Shown in pieces: positions 1-7,975 of a DNA stretch of 64,000 nt. A program made the position numbers and the translations under genes. Positions within the stretch are counted from its first letter, which is position 1. The number at the start of each line of letters is the position of its first letter. The stretch comes from CBDFKU01 sp965248975 (lineage in GTDB: Bacteria; Chloroflexota; Dehalococcoidia; Lucifugimonadales; JAGWBF01), in the NCBI GenBank assembly GCA_965248975.1, contig CBDFKU010000019.1, forward strand, positions 323,989-387,988, written 5' to 3'. The notes beneath the pieces were generated by a model. That model was not told the DNA's origin, did no database searches, and worked only from the letters and a program-made list of their open reading frames with translations.

Positions 1-2
1 AC

Positions 3-1034
3 ATGGACCCCGCTTTCCGGGATAAGATTCACGGCCTAAACCGTGGACCCATGGACCTGGCCGTCGAAGTGGAGGGGAAGGTCTCCAGGGAGAGCTCCAA
101 CGTGCGGGCCGGCGACGGCCGAACAGCGAGGCTCGACCGTTTCGAGGTAGGACTCAAGAGGGACTTCGACCCCGTATCCCAGGTCGAGGCGATGGACATG
201 GAGGGCGTCGACATATGCGTCCTGTTCCCGACCCGTGGACTGTCTCCCCTCTCGTTAAACAACATGGACCCCCAGCTGGCTGCTGCCATCTGCCGGGCCT
301 ACAACGACTGGATGTACGACTTCGTCCAGGAGTCGCCGGCCCGGATGTACGGTTGCGCCATGGTTGCGCCCCAGGACGTCGAGGCCGCCGTTACCGAGAC
401 CCGCCGCATGGTGGAGAAGGGGTTCAAGTCGATCTTCATGCGCTCTAACCAGGTGGACGGTCGCAACTGGTCAGATACCTGCTACGACCCCCTGTGGGCT
501 GAGTGCCAGCGGCTGGATATACCCGTTGGCATCCACCCCGGAGGGCTGCCGATCGACCCAGACCAACCGCACATCGGCAGCCAGTTCGAGCCAGGCAGGA
601 TGTGGATGGCGTGCCACTCCTTGAACACCCAGGTGGCGGTGGTGGACTTCATCGGCGGCGGCGTGTGCCAGCGCTTCCCAGACCTGAGGATCGCCTTCCT
701 GGAGGGAAACTGCTCCTGGCTCCCATGGCTGATGTGGCGGATGGACGAGTTCCAGGGTTGGACCGACCGCTACGGCATCTCGGAGCCGCTGCCCCAGCCG
801 CCCAGCCAGTACTTCAAGCGCCAGTGCTTCGTCTCCATCGAGCCCGATGAGACCCCCGCGAGGTACATGGCCGAGCTGGGCTATGAGCACACTATGGTTT
901 TCTCCACCGACTATCCTCATCCCGAAGGCGGCTTTCCCGCGGCCACGGAGGATTTCCTCAAGCTGCCCTTGAGCGACCAGACCAAACGCAAAGTCCTTTG
1001 GGACAACTGCGCCCGGCTGTACAGCTTCGAATAG
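3..1034 (+). CDS. Amidohydrolase family protein (ACMSD-like), 5' end probably outside window
   Basis: This is a metal-dependent TIM-barrel hydrolase/decarboxylase of the amidohydrolase-2 (ACMSD-like) superfamily. The C-terminal part carries the signature FSTDYPHPEG, whose Asp is a metal/catalytic residue in the family, and HPGG near residue 178 supplies a metal-site His. The N-terminal His-containing strand seen in the paralogue at 6827-7930 (SSDSHIFEP) is missing. The visible sequence begins at a position equivalent to about residue 25 of that paralogue, so the real start is very likely upstream of base 1. Substrate unknown. It runs in the same direction as the crotonase gene that follows after 126 bases. 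Confidence 0.85.
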   Translation: MDPAFRDKIHGLNRGPMDLAVEVEGKVSRESSNVRAGDGRTARLDRFEVGLKRDFDPVSQVEAMDMEGVDICVLFPTRGLSPLSLNNMDPQLAAAICRAYNDWMYDFVQESPARMYGCAMVAPQDVEAAVTETRRMVEKGFKSIFMRSNQVDGRNWSDTCYDPLWAECQRLDIPVGIHPGGLPIDPDQPHIGSQFEPGRMWMACHSLNTQVAVVDFIGGGVCQRFPDLRIAFLEGNCSWLPWLMWRMDEFQGWTDRYGISEPLPQPPSQYFKRQCFVSIEPDETPARYMAELGYEHTMVFSTDYPHPEGGFPAATEDFLKLPLSDQTKRKVLWDNCARLYSFE

Positions 1035-1160
1035 ACTGGTAAGGCGCCGGCCTTTCCTGGTTCCCTTCGAGAAGACCGGGTTGTCAGGCCCCGGCTCAAT
1101 CCTTCCCTGGAGCGCAGAGGGGACTAGCCGCCTCTATTTTCTCGCCCGGAGGAGTCACCG

Positions 1161-1934
1161 ATGACAAGATTCGAGGACTATGCCAACAAATACGATTTCC
1201 TGAGCATGGAACGACGGGATGGGATCCTTCAGATTACCTTCCACACGGATGGGGACAGTCTGAAGTGGAGCCGTAAGGTACAGTTTGAGTGCGGCAATGC
1301 CTTCGCCGACATAGGAAACGATTCCGAAAACAAAATCGTGATAATGACCGGGACCGGGGATGACTTCTGTACCCAGTCGACGGGCCCTCGCTACGACGCG
1401 ACACCCCAGGAGTGGGACTCGATTCGTCGGGGCGGGATAAAGCAGATCATGAACCTCCTGGACATCGAGGTGCCGATGATCTGTGCCGTCAACGGCCCCT
1501 TCTTCATCCACGCCCACCTGGGACTCCTGTGCGACATCGTGCTGTCGGCGGAGGAGGCGGTGTTCCAGGACGGCACCCACATCACGATCGGGACCGTCCC
1601 CGGAGACGGCTCCCACGTTGTGTGGCCGGCGCTTCTGGGGCCGAACCGGGGAAGATACCTGCTGCTAACGGGGCAGAAGCTCTCGGCTTCGGAGGCCCTC
1701 GATCTGGGGTTGGTCAACGAAGTGTTGCCGAGGGAGAGGCTGCTTCCCCGCGCGTGGGAGCTGGCGGAGCAACTGGCCCAAAAGCCTCCGCTGACCCTGC
1801 GCTACACCAGGGTGGTCCTAACCCTCCAGCTGAAACGCCTCATGCAGGACATGCTGGGTTACGGCCTGGCCATCGAGGGGCTGGCTTATCTGGACTGGAA
1901 CCCCGGTCTCGCACCACGTAAGGATGCTGACTAA
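1161..1934 (+). CDS. Enoyl-CoA hydratase/isomerase (crotonase) family protein
   Basis: A 257-residue crotonase-fold protein, the usual length for the family. The centre (VPMICAVNGPFFIHAHLGLLCD, about residues 108-130) matches the segment forming the second half of the oxyanion hole, followed by the ALDLGLVNEVLP motif typical of the fold. The classical catalytic Glu pair of enoyl-CoA hydratases is not obvious, so a hydrolase or isomerase activity, as in 6-oxocamphor hydrolase-like members, is possible. A GGAGG motif lies about 9 bases before the ATG. Its neighbours are hydrolases, which suggests a ring- or ketone-cleaving catabolic step. That role is inferred. Confidence 0.85.
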   Translation: MTRFEDYANKYDFLSMERRDGILQITFHTDGDSLKWSRKVQFECGNAFADIGNDSENKIVIMTGTGDDFCTQSTGPRYDATPQEWDSIRRGGIKQIMNLLDIEVPMICAVNGPFFIHAHLGLLCDIVLSAEEAVFQDGTHITIGTVPGDGSHVVWPALLGPNRGRYLLLTGQKLSASEALDLGLVNEVLPRERLLPRAWELAEQLAQKPPLTLRYTRVVLTLQLKRLMQDMLGYGLAIEGLAYLDWNPGLAPRKDAD

Positions 1935-1940
1935 AGCCCG

Positions 1941-2849
1941 CTAGCCCGTTCGGGTGTACTTCACTACCCTGCGGTCGCGGCCCCACTCGCCGGGTCGCAC
2001 CAGGTATAGATCCCGACGCGAGTCCAGACATATGCTGTGGCAGCTCCAGAATGTCTCGGACCCCCATCGGGCCAGCGGCTCACCGTCGAGAGTCACGATG
2101 CTGACGAAGCCCCCGTCGTGCTCGACGACGTAGACCGTGTCGTCGAGCACGTAAAGGGATGCGGGCCCGACGAACTCCGTCGGCCAGGTAGTGACGTATT
2201 CCCCGTCTTGTGTGAACACTTGCACCCGCTGGTTCTTCTGGTCGGCCACCAGGAGGCGGCCCCGGCTGTCGATGCAGATGCCGTGGGGCAGGTTGAACTC
2301 TCCTGGTCCGGTGCCCGGCTCTCCCCAGGAATGAAGCAACTCTCCTTTCGCGGAGAATCTGTGGACCCTGCTGTTGGCATACCCGTCGGCGACATAGATT
2401 TCTCCCGAGGGTGCCGGAGCTACTCCGGCGGGTAAGTTGAATGGCTCCGCACCTCGCTTGACGTCTTTCCAGTTCCCGTGGCCGAAGTCCGTCGGATCGA
2501 CCCCGGTGTCCGAGCGAGAGCCCCTGGTGCCCAGGGCCATCAGGAGCTCTCCCGAGAGGGTGAATTTCATCACCTGCCCTCCGTCCGAGTCCACAAACCA
2601 GGCGTTGTCGTCGCCATTTATCAGCATAGTGTGAGGGTTGACAAAGAGGCCTTCTCCCCACGACGAGAGGCAGTTGCCCTCACGGTCGAATACCACGACC
2701 GGATGCTCCGGAGCCCTGTTGAACACGAAGACCCTATCCTGGGAGTCCACGGCTACTCCCGCGGCGGGCATCTGCCAGCCCTCGGGAAGGCGTGCCCACT
2801 CCTCGTCCACTTCGAACGTGTGTCTGCCGCTTCCAACTGTGGTTACCAT
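1941..2849 (-). CDS. NHL-repeat beta-propeller protein (peptidyl-hydroxyglycine lyase-like)
   Basis: A 302-residue protein made of NHL-type beta-propeller repeats. Recurrent blocks include VAVDSQDRVFVFNR, EIYVADGYANSRVHRFS and GICIDSRGRLLVADQKNQRVQVF. The pattern matches bacterial proteins annotated as peptidyl-alpha-hydroxyglycine alpha-amidating lyase family or 6-bladed propellers. There is no signal peptide, so it is probably cytoplasmic. The 3' end lies 6 bases from the convergent crotonase stop. The upstream neighbour on the same strand is a D-aminoacylase-type amidohydrolase 81 bases away, so the two may be co-transcribed. True substrate unknown. Confidence 0.8.
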   Translation of the reverse strand: MVTTVGSGRHTFEVDEEWARLPEGWQMPAAGVAVDSQDRVFVFNRAPEHPVVVFDREGNCLSSWGEGLFVNPHTMLINGDDNAWFVDSDGGQVMKFTLSGELLMALGTRGSRSDTGVDPTDFGHGNWKDVKRGAEPFNLPAGVAPAPSGEIYVADGYANSRVHRFSAKGELLHSWGEPGTGPGEFNLPHGICIDSRGRLLVADQKNQRVQVFTQDGEYVTTWPTEFVGPASLYVLDDTVYVVEHDGGFVSIVTLDGEPLARWGSETFWSCHSICLDSRRDLYLVRPGEWGRDRRVVKYTRTG

Positions 2850-2930
2850 GGTTCACCCTTTCTCTGCCGGCTCCACCCGTGAGCAGCGTCGGGACGTCTA
2901 TTGCCTTCCAAGTCCCAATTTACGGGCCTG

Positions 2931-4619
2931 CTAGTCCACCATGTCGTAGCTGCGCAGCAGCTTGCCCGGAAGGGCGCCCGTGCATTCGGAGCCCTCGAAG
3001 GTAACCGTGCCGTTTACGATAGTATTGCGCAGCCCCTTGGGCTTTTGGATCAGGCGATGCTCACCGCCGGGGAAGTCGTTGGCGTAGACAGGTCTGTCGT
3101 ACATGAACCCGAGCTCTGCCTGGTTGTAGACGATAACGTCGGCCCAGTTCCCGACACGGAGGGTGCCGCGATCCCTGAAATCCGTAAACCAGGCGGGGTA
3201 GGCGCTTATTTTCTGGTGGGCCTGTTCCAGGCTCATTATCTCCCTGTCCCTCACCCAAAACGACAGGAACCACATTGGCCAGGAGCTGCCGGCGGAGTAC
3301 CTGGTATGGGCGCCGCCGTCGGAGTTGGAGACATGGCTGAAGGGGTTGGCTATTTTCGCGGCCTGGGCGTTCAGTGCTTCTTCAGTTAAATTCGGGGGCA
3401 ACTCGAACTCGGTCTCCAGGTCCTCGTCCAGGGCCAGGTCCAAGAAGGCGTCCAGCGGTTCCTTGCCCATGATTTCGGCAACTTCCTGAATCGACTTACC
3501 GTCGTACTTGTAGTTGCGCTCGTGGGCCGTTTGCAGGACGTTGACCGTGTCCCACTCGGTCCGGCGCATGGGCCACTCCAGCACGTCGCGTCTCATCGCG
3601 TCGCGAACGCCCGGCGCCCGGAGCTTGGCTATCCGCTCCTGAGGAGTCCCCACGAGGGGATCGATCCAGTTGGGCATGTAGTCGTACATGTTATACTCGG
3701 CCAGCTTGAACTGGGACCGGAGCATTTGCGAGATGGCCTGGGGCACGATTGGCAGGCCCTCCTCGCGCGCCCGAAAGATCCAGGAAATATCGTTGAGGCC
3801 GGGAGCCACGTGGCATGGGCGGCCGCTGATCCTGACCATCTCCGGCAACAGGTCTTCCCACCGCTTGATCTCTTCCGGCGTGATGCCGAATCCGATAGCC
3901 TGCCCTATATGCCCGACCCCGAACTCCGCCAGTACCTCGTCCAACGCCAGGAACTCCCGGTCCGAGGCTACCTGGCTTGGGAGGAAGCTGCCATCCTCCG
4001 GCCGGTCTTCCTTGTTGTAGTTGAAGGTGACGCCGAAAGCCCCGGCCTCCATGGCCTCGTGGAAGATCTGCTTCATCTGGTTTAGCTCCGCGTCGGTGAC
4101 CGATGTCCTCTCCCGAGCCTCCATCATCCCCATCAAGTAAGCCCGCATCGGAGAGAAGGGGAACTTCGCTCCCACGTTCACCCCGAGTCCCTGGCGGTCC
4201 AGGCTATCCAGGTACTCGGGGAAGGTCTCCCAGTCCCAGCGCATTCCCTTCCGCATCGAATCCAGGGGTATCGCCTCGATGCGGTTCATCATCCGCATGT
4301 TGAGGTCCCGGTCCTCGGGACGGGTCGGCGCGAACCCGAATCCGCACTCACCGATGGTAAGGGAAGTGACTCCGAACCAGCCCGACAAGGAGCAGTAGGG
4401 GTCCCAGTTCAGCTGTGCGTCGTAGTGGGTATGGAGGTCCACGATGCCGGGAGCGACGATGCAGCCGCTGGCGTCGATCTCCCTGGCGGCGCCCGCCGGT
4501 ATCCGGCCACTGATTTTGGCCACCCTTTCGTTCCTGATGGCCAGGTCGGCTTTGTACCGCGGGATCCCGGTCCCGTCCACGATGGTCCCCCCACGGATCA
4601 CCAGATCATATTCGTTCAT
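2931..4619 (-). CDS. D-aminoacylase-type amidohydrolase (N-acyl-D-amino-acid deacylase family)
   Basis: Composite-fold amidohydrolase of 562 residues. The N-terminal beta-sandwich DLVIRGGTIVDGTG is followed by DLHTHYDAQ (His63, His65) and by a Cys in IGECGFGF (Cys92), which in D-aminoacylases bridges the metal site. Near the C-terminus is SNSDGGAH, the conserved catalytic Asp loop. I place the start at 4619 (MNEYDLVI) because AAAGGGGG sits just upstream; an in-frame ATG at 4700 would add 27 residues absent from relatives. The divergent paralogue at 5043-6806 has the same motifs at the same positions. The family deacylates N-acyl-D-amino acids or opens related amides; the exact substrate cannot be read from sequence. 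Confidence 0.88.
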   Translation of the reverse strand: MNEYDLVIRGGTIVDGTGIPRYKADLAIRNERVAKISGRIPAGAAREIDASGCIVAPGIVDLHTHYDAQLNWDPYCSLSGWFGVTSLTIGECGFGFAPTRPEDRDLNMRMMNRIEAIPLDSMRKGMRWDWETFPEYLDSLDRQGLGVNVGAKFPFSPMRAYLMGMMEARERTSVTDAELNQMKQIFHEAMEAGAFGVTFNYNKEDRPEDGSFLPSQVASDREFLALDEVLAEFGVGHIGQAIGFGITPEEIKRWEDLLPEMVRISGRPCHVAPGLNDISWIFRAREEGLPIVPQAISQMLRSQFKLAEYNMYDYMPNWIDPLVGTPQERIAKLRAPGVRDAMRRDVLEWPMRRTEWDTVNVLQTAHERNYKYDGKSIQEVAEIMGKEPLDAFLDLALDEDLETEFELPPNLTEEALNAQAAKIANPFSHVSNSDGGAHTRYSAGSSWPMWFLSFWVRDREIMSLEQAHQKISAYPAWFTDFRDRGTLRVGNWADVIVYNQAELGFMYDRPVYANDFPGGEHRLIQKPKGLRNTIVNGTVTFEGSECTGALPGKLLRSYDMVD

Positions 4620-4921
4620 TCTGGCACCCCCTTTGCTGAATTCTCGGATCGTTCCAGCGCTGTGTCTGGACGTCTGCGGCCCACTGTTTCTCCCAGACAT
4701 CTTACAACTTTCACCCTCTGACCGCTACAACCAAGCTCTGAATTCGGTGGCGCTCCCGGATCCGATGGCTTGCTTCAGTCTAATACAGATGTGACTCACA
4801 TAGGCTGCCTTCCAGGGATAACACTGTGTTACTAAATTCGTCTCATATTAGCCTTAATATACTGTTAATAGAGCTCACTTGTCTATTATCAACGCGGGTC
4901 CATCTTCAGTATTAGATCATA

Positions 4922-4951
4922 TTGACGACTCATTAATACCTCATGTATAAT
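4922..4951 (+). promoter_or_regulatory. Sigma-70-like promoter for the amidohydrolase at 5043
   Basis: TTGACG (4922-4927) and a perfect TATAAT (4946-4951) are separated by 18 bases. They lie in the unusually AT-rich 423-base gap between the divergent amidohydrolase genes and point toward the 5043 gene. The rest of the gap shows no gene. A CCTCTCC/GGAGAGG hairpin around 4991-5013 lies in the predicted leader. Confidence 0.7.
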
Positions 4952-5042
4952 GCCGGGTTAACTACGGTTGGGGTGATTCCCCTCACCTCGATCCTCTCCC
5001 ACAAGAGGAGAGGAGGCTCTCGACGGGAAGGAAGGTAAGCTC

Positions 5043-6806
5043 ATGGCCGAATACGACCTGATAATTCGTGGCGGGACAATCGTGGACGGGACGCGCACGC
5101 CGAGGTACGTCAGCGATCTGGCCATCAAGGACGGCAGGATCGCCAAGATAGGGGGACTGCGCGGCGGTAGGGCCGGAAGGGTCCTGGACGCCTCGGGCCT
5201 TGTCGTTGCGCCGGGTTTCGTCGACCTCCATACCCACTACGACGCCCAGATCCAGTGGGACCCTTATTGCACGATTTCGGCCTGGCATGGGGTGACCTGC
5301 GTAGCCATCGGCAACTGTGGGTTCGGGTTCGCGCCCTGCGCGGCAAACGAAAGCGACCAGGATCGAATGATGCTGTCGCTGACCCGCAACGAAGCGATTC
5401 CCTACGAGCCCATGAAGCTGGGGATGCTGTGGGACTGGGAAACCTTTCCCCAGTTCCTGGATTCCATAGACCGCATCCCCAAGGGGGTCAATGTCCTGAG
5501 CTATGTGCCCCTGACACCCATATACGCCTGGGTAATGGGGTACGAAGAGGCCAAGCGGAGGCGTCCCACCGAGGCGGAGCTGAAGGAGATGTGCCGGCTG
5601 GTGGATGAGGGTATGGACGCCGGCGCCTGCGGCTGGTCTGCCCAGGTCAACGGCCCTGGCTCCATACAGCGGGACTACGACGGCACCCCTATGATCACGG
5701 ACCTGATGGCGGACGAGGAGCTGCTGGCCTTCGGCAGGGTGCTGGGACAGAGGGACGAGGGGTTCATCGAGCTGTCCTATCAGGGCGAGGCCGAGGGCCG
5801 TCCGATGCAGGAGGACGCCGTCGTCCTCTTCGAGAAGCTGGCCGAGGTCAGCAACCGGCCGATCCTCTACCAGGGCGTGGCTGCCAACGATAACGATCCC
5901 GAGAGATACAGGGAGAGGCTTCGGTGGCTCGAGGAGTGCGCCAGGAAAGGGCTTCGGGTGTACGGCCAGGGCTCGGTCCGCCGCGGGGACGTCGAGCTGA
6001 CCTTCGAGGACTTTAACCTCCTTGACGAGCACCCCGCCTGGCGGGAGGTAACTTTGGGAACTCCTGCGGAGCGGAAAGCGAAGATGCAGAACCCTGAGCT
6101 GCGGGCCGCCCTGAGGGCGGAATGGGACACCGCCATGCTGCCCGAGAACATCGCCGCGGACGAAGCGACTCCCTTCGGCCAGTCCATCGTGGCGCGACTG
6201 GTGGTGGAGGAAGCCGGACGTCGGGATTTCGAGCATTATCTGGGGTATAGCGTTGGGCAAATCGCCGAACAGGAGGGCAAGCACGTAGTCGATGCCCTGC
6301 TGGACATTGTGGTTGGGGACAACCTCCAGACCGAGTTCATACTGTCGCGGTCGAACGGAGGGACTCCCTACTCCCCCCATTCCAGGGTGGAGGTGCTACA
6401 GTCTCCCTACGTAGTTCCCGGGGTCTCAGATGGTGGGGCGCACGTCAAGTTTCTTACCGGCGGAAGCTTCCCCACGGACCTACTGGCATGGCTGGTGCGG
6501 GACGAAGGGCTGGTGAGTCTGGAAGATGCCCACTTCAATCTCAGTTTCTTGCCCGCCTTTTTTGGAGGGTTTCACGACCGAGGCTTTCTACGCGAGGGCG
6601 CACCGGCGGATATCGTAGTGTACGACATGGAGAAGCTGAATTTGCTGCCGACCGAGGTCGTCCACGATCTTCCCGGTGGTGACTGGAGGCGGATCCAGAA
6701 GGCGGAAGGGTACCGCTGGACGCTGGTGAACGGCGAAATCACCTTCGAGGACGGAGAGGCTACGGGAGCGCTGCCGGGCAGGCTCCTGCGCCATGGCCGT
6801 GGCTGA
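5043..6806 (+). CDS. D-aminoacylase-type amidohydrolase (N-acyl-D-amino-acid deacylase family)
   Basis: A 587-residue paralogue of the protein encoded at 2931-4619. The N-terminus (YDLIIRGGTIVDGTRTPRY) is nearly superimposable, DLHTHYDAQ gives His63 and His65, Cys92 lies in IGNCGFGFAP, and VSDGGAHVKF provides the catalytic Asp loop near residue 460. The C-terminal beta-sandwich closes with DIVVYD and VNGEITFEDGEATGALPGRLLR. GGAAGGAAGG lies about 9 bases upstream of the ATG. It is presumably a cytoplasmic zinc hydrolase of acylated amino acids or cyclic amides. The divergent duplicated pair suggests substrate diversification in a degradative cluster. Confidence 0.9.
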   Translation: MAEYDLIIRGGTIVDGTRTPRYVSDLAIKDGRIAKIGGLRGGRAGRVLDASGLVVAPGFVDLHTHYDAQIQWDPYCTISAWHGVTCVAIGNCGFGFAPCAANESDQDRMMLSLTRNEAIPYEPMKLGMLWDWETFPQFLDSIDRIPKGVNVLSYVPLTPIYAWVMGYEEAKRRRPTEAELKEMCRLVDEGMDAGACGWSAQVNGPGSIQRDYDGTPMITDLMADEELLAFGRVLGQRDEGFIELSYQGEAEGRPMQEDAVVLFEKLAEVSNRPILYQGVAANDNDPERYRERLRWLEECARKGLRVYGQGSVRRGDVELTFEDFNLLDEHPAWREVTLGTPAERKAKMQNPELRAALRAEWDTAMLPENIAADEATPFGQSIVARLVVEEAGRRDFEHYLGYSVGQIAEQEGKHVVDALLDIVVGDNLQTEFILSRSNGGTPYSPHSRVEVLQSPYVVPGVSDGGAHVKFLTGGSFPTDLLAWLVRDEGLVSLEDAHFNLSFLPAFFGGFHDRGFLREGAPADIVVYDMEKLNLLPTEVVHDLPGGDWRRIQKAEGYRWTLVNGEITFEDGEATGALPGRLLRHGRG

Positions 6807-6826
6807 GATCACTCCATGCACATGCC

Positions 6827-7930
6827 CTAAACGAAGTGGTACAGCTTGGCCGTGTTCTCTCCGGCTATCTTCGCCTTCTCGTCCTCGGAAACGCCCTGAA
6901 ATATCCGCTCCAAGATCTCCCTGGACTTGGGAAAAGTAGACTCGGCATGGGGGTAGTCTGAGCCCCACAGCAGGTTGTCTACCCCAATGTAATGGCGGAG
7001 CTGAATCCCCACGTCGTCTTCCTGGAAGCCGATGAAAATATTGCGCCGGAAGAAGTCACTGGGGAGGGTATCTCCCTCGAATTGTCTGCCTCGTCTTCCG
7101 ACCCATGTGTCTCGGTAGCGTGCGTCCATGCGGTCTATGAAGTAGGGGGCCCAGGATATCTCGAACTCGACGGCCCCCACCTTTAACCTGAGGTAGCGCT
7201 CGAACACCCCCGCGAAGATCATGTCGTTGATGGACTGCCGCACGTCGTAGTCCTTCACGGCGATTTCTGAGCCTATGGTGAAGGACTGCCCCGGCCTCCA
7301 ACGGAATGTGCCGGTGTGGAGGCTGAGTGGAAGGTCCAGGTCCTGGGCACAGGCCCAGAGGGACTCATAGGCCGTCTCGCTGTACCGCAGCAGGGGTCGC
7401 ACCGAAATCATCGCGCCGGCCATCCCCTTCTTCGCCACACGCTGGAACTCGCCAACGGCATCCTCCACCGAGTCCACGTTGACCATGGCGATACCTTTGA
7501 GACGGTCCGGATGCGGGCTGCAGAAATCGCATAGGTAGTCGTTGTAAGCCCGGAAGATGGCCGACAGCAGGTCGCTGGCAGGGACCTGCCATAGGGTGAG
7601 CCCCTGAGAGGGGTACAGTACGGCGCCGGAGACGCCGTCCAGATCCATGTCTTTGACGTGCTCGTCGGGGTCCAGGCCGCCGGGGCGAACGGTGTCCATT
7701 ACGCCTTCAGGGTCTAGCTTCTCGGGGTCCTCGAATCGCAAGCCCGCCTGCTGATTGGTCCCGATGTTTCCGAAGAGAACGCCTTCACAATACCACTGGT
7801 CATACTCGCCCTTCCGCCCCAATCGAGGCGCGCGGTCCCTGTATTTGGCTTCGATCCGCTTCTCCCAAAGGTCAGCGGGCTCGAAGATGTGCGAATCCGA
7901 CGACCAGGCCTTATACGGATATTCGGACAC
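6827..7930 (-). CDS. Amidohydrolase family protein (ACMSD-like, amidohydrolase-2)
   Basis: A complete 367-residue amidohydrolase-2 protein. The N-terminal motif SSDSHIFEP supplies the first metal ligand, SLHTGTF holds a mid-barrel His, and LLWGSDYPHAESTFP near the end carries the family Asp. EISWAPYFIDRMD is the conserved barrel segment shared with the 3-1034 gene (SWLPWLMWRMDE). The start is supported by a GGAGGTGAG motif just upstream on the minus strand. Members cleave C-C or C-N bonds in aromatic acids, with decarboxylation common; the specific reaction is unknown. It is convergent with the 5043-6806 gene, with 20 bases between stops. Confidence 0.88.
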   Translation of the reverse strand: MSEYPYKAWSSDSHIFEPADLWEKRIEAKYRDRAPRLGRKGEYDQWYCEGVLFGNIGTNQQAGLRFEDPEKLDPEGVMDTVRPGGLDPDEHVKDMDLDGVSGAVLYPSQGLTLWQVPASDLLSAIFRAYNDYLCDFCSPHPDRLKGIAMVNVDSVEDAVGEFQRVAKKGMAGAMISVRPLLRYSETAYESLWACAQDLDLPLSLHTGTFRWRPGQSFTIGSEIAVKDYDVRQSINDMIFAGVFERYLRLKVGAVEFEISWAPYFIDRMDARYRDTWVGRRGRQFEGDTLPSDFFRRNIFIGFQEDDVGIQLRHYIGVDNLLWGSDYPHAESTFPKSREILERIFQGVSEDEKAKIAGENTAKLYHFV

Positions 7931-7975
7931 GACTCACCTCCTTCGTCTCCCGTTCTGACACATTGTTGAACCCTA

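Noticed and set aside
4983..6380. 465-codon minus-strand ORF
   Set aside because: Antisense shadow of the D-aminoacylase-type gene at 5043; composition unlike a real protein and no ribosome site.
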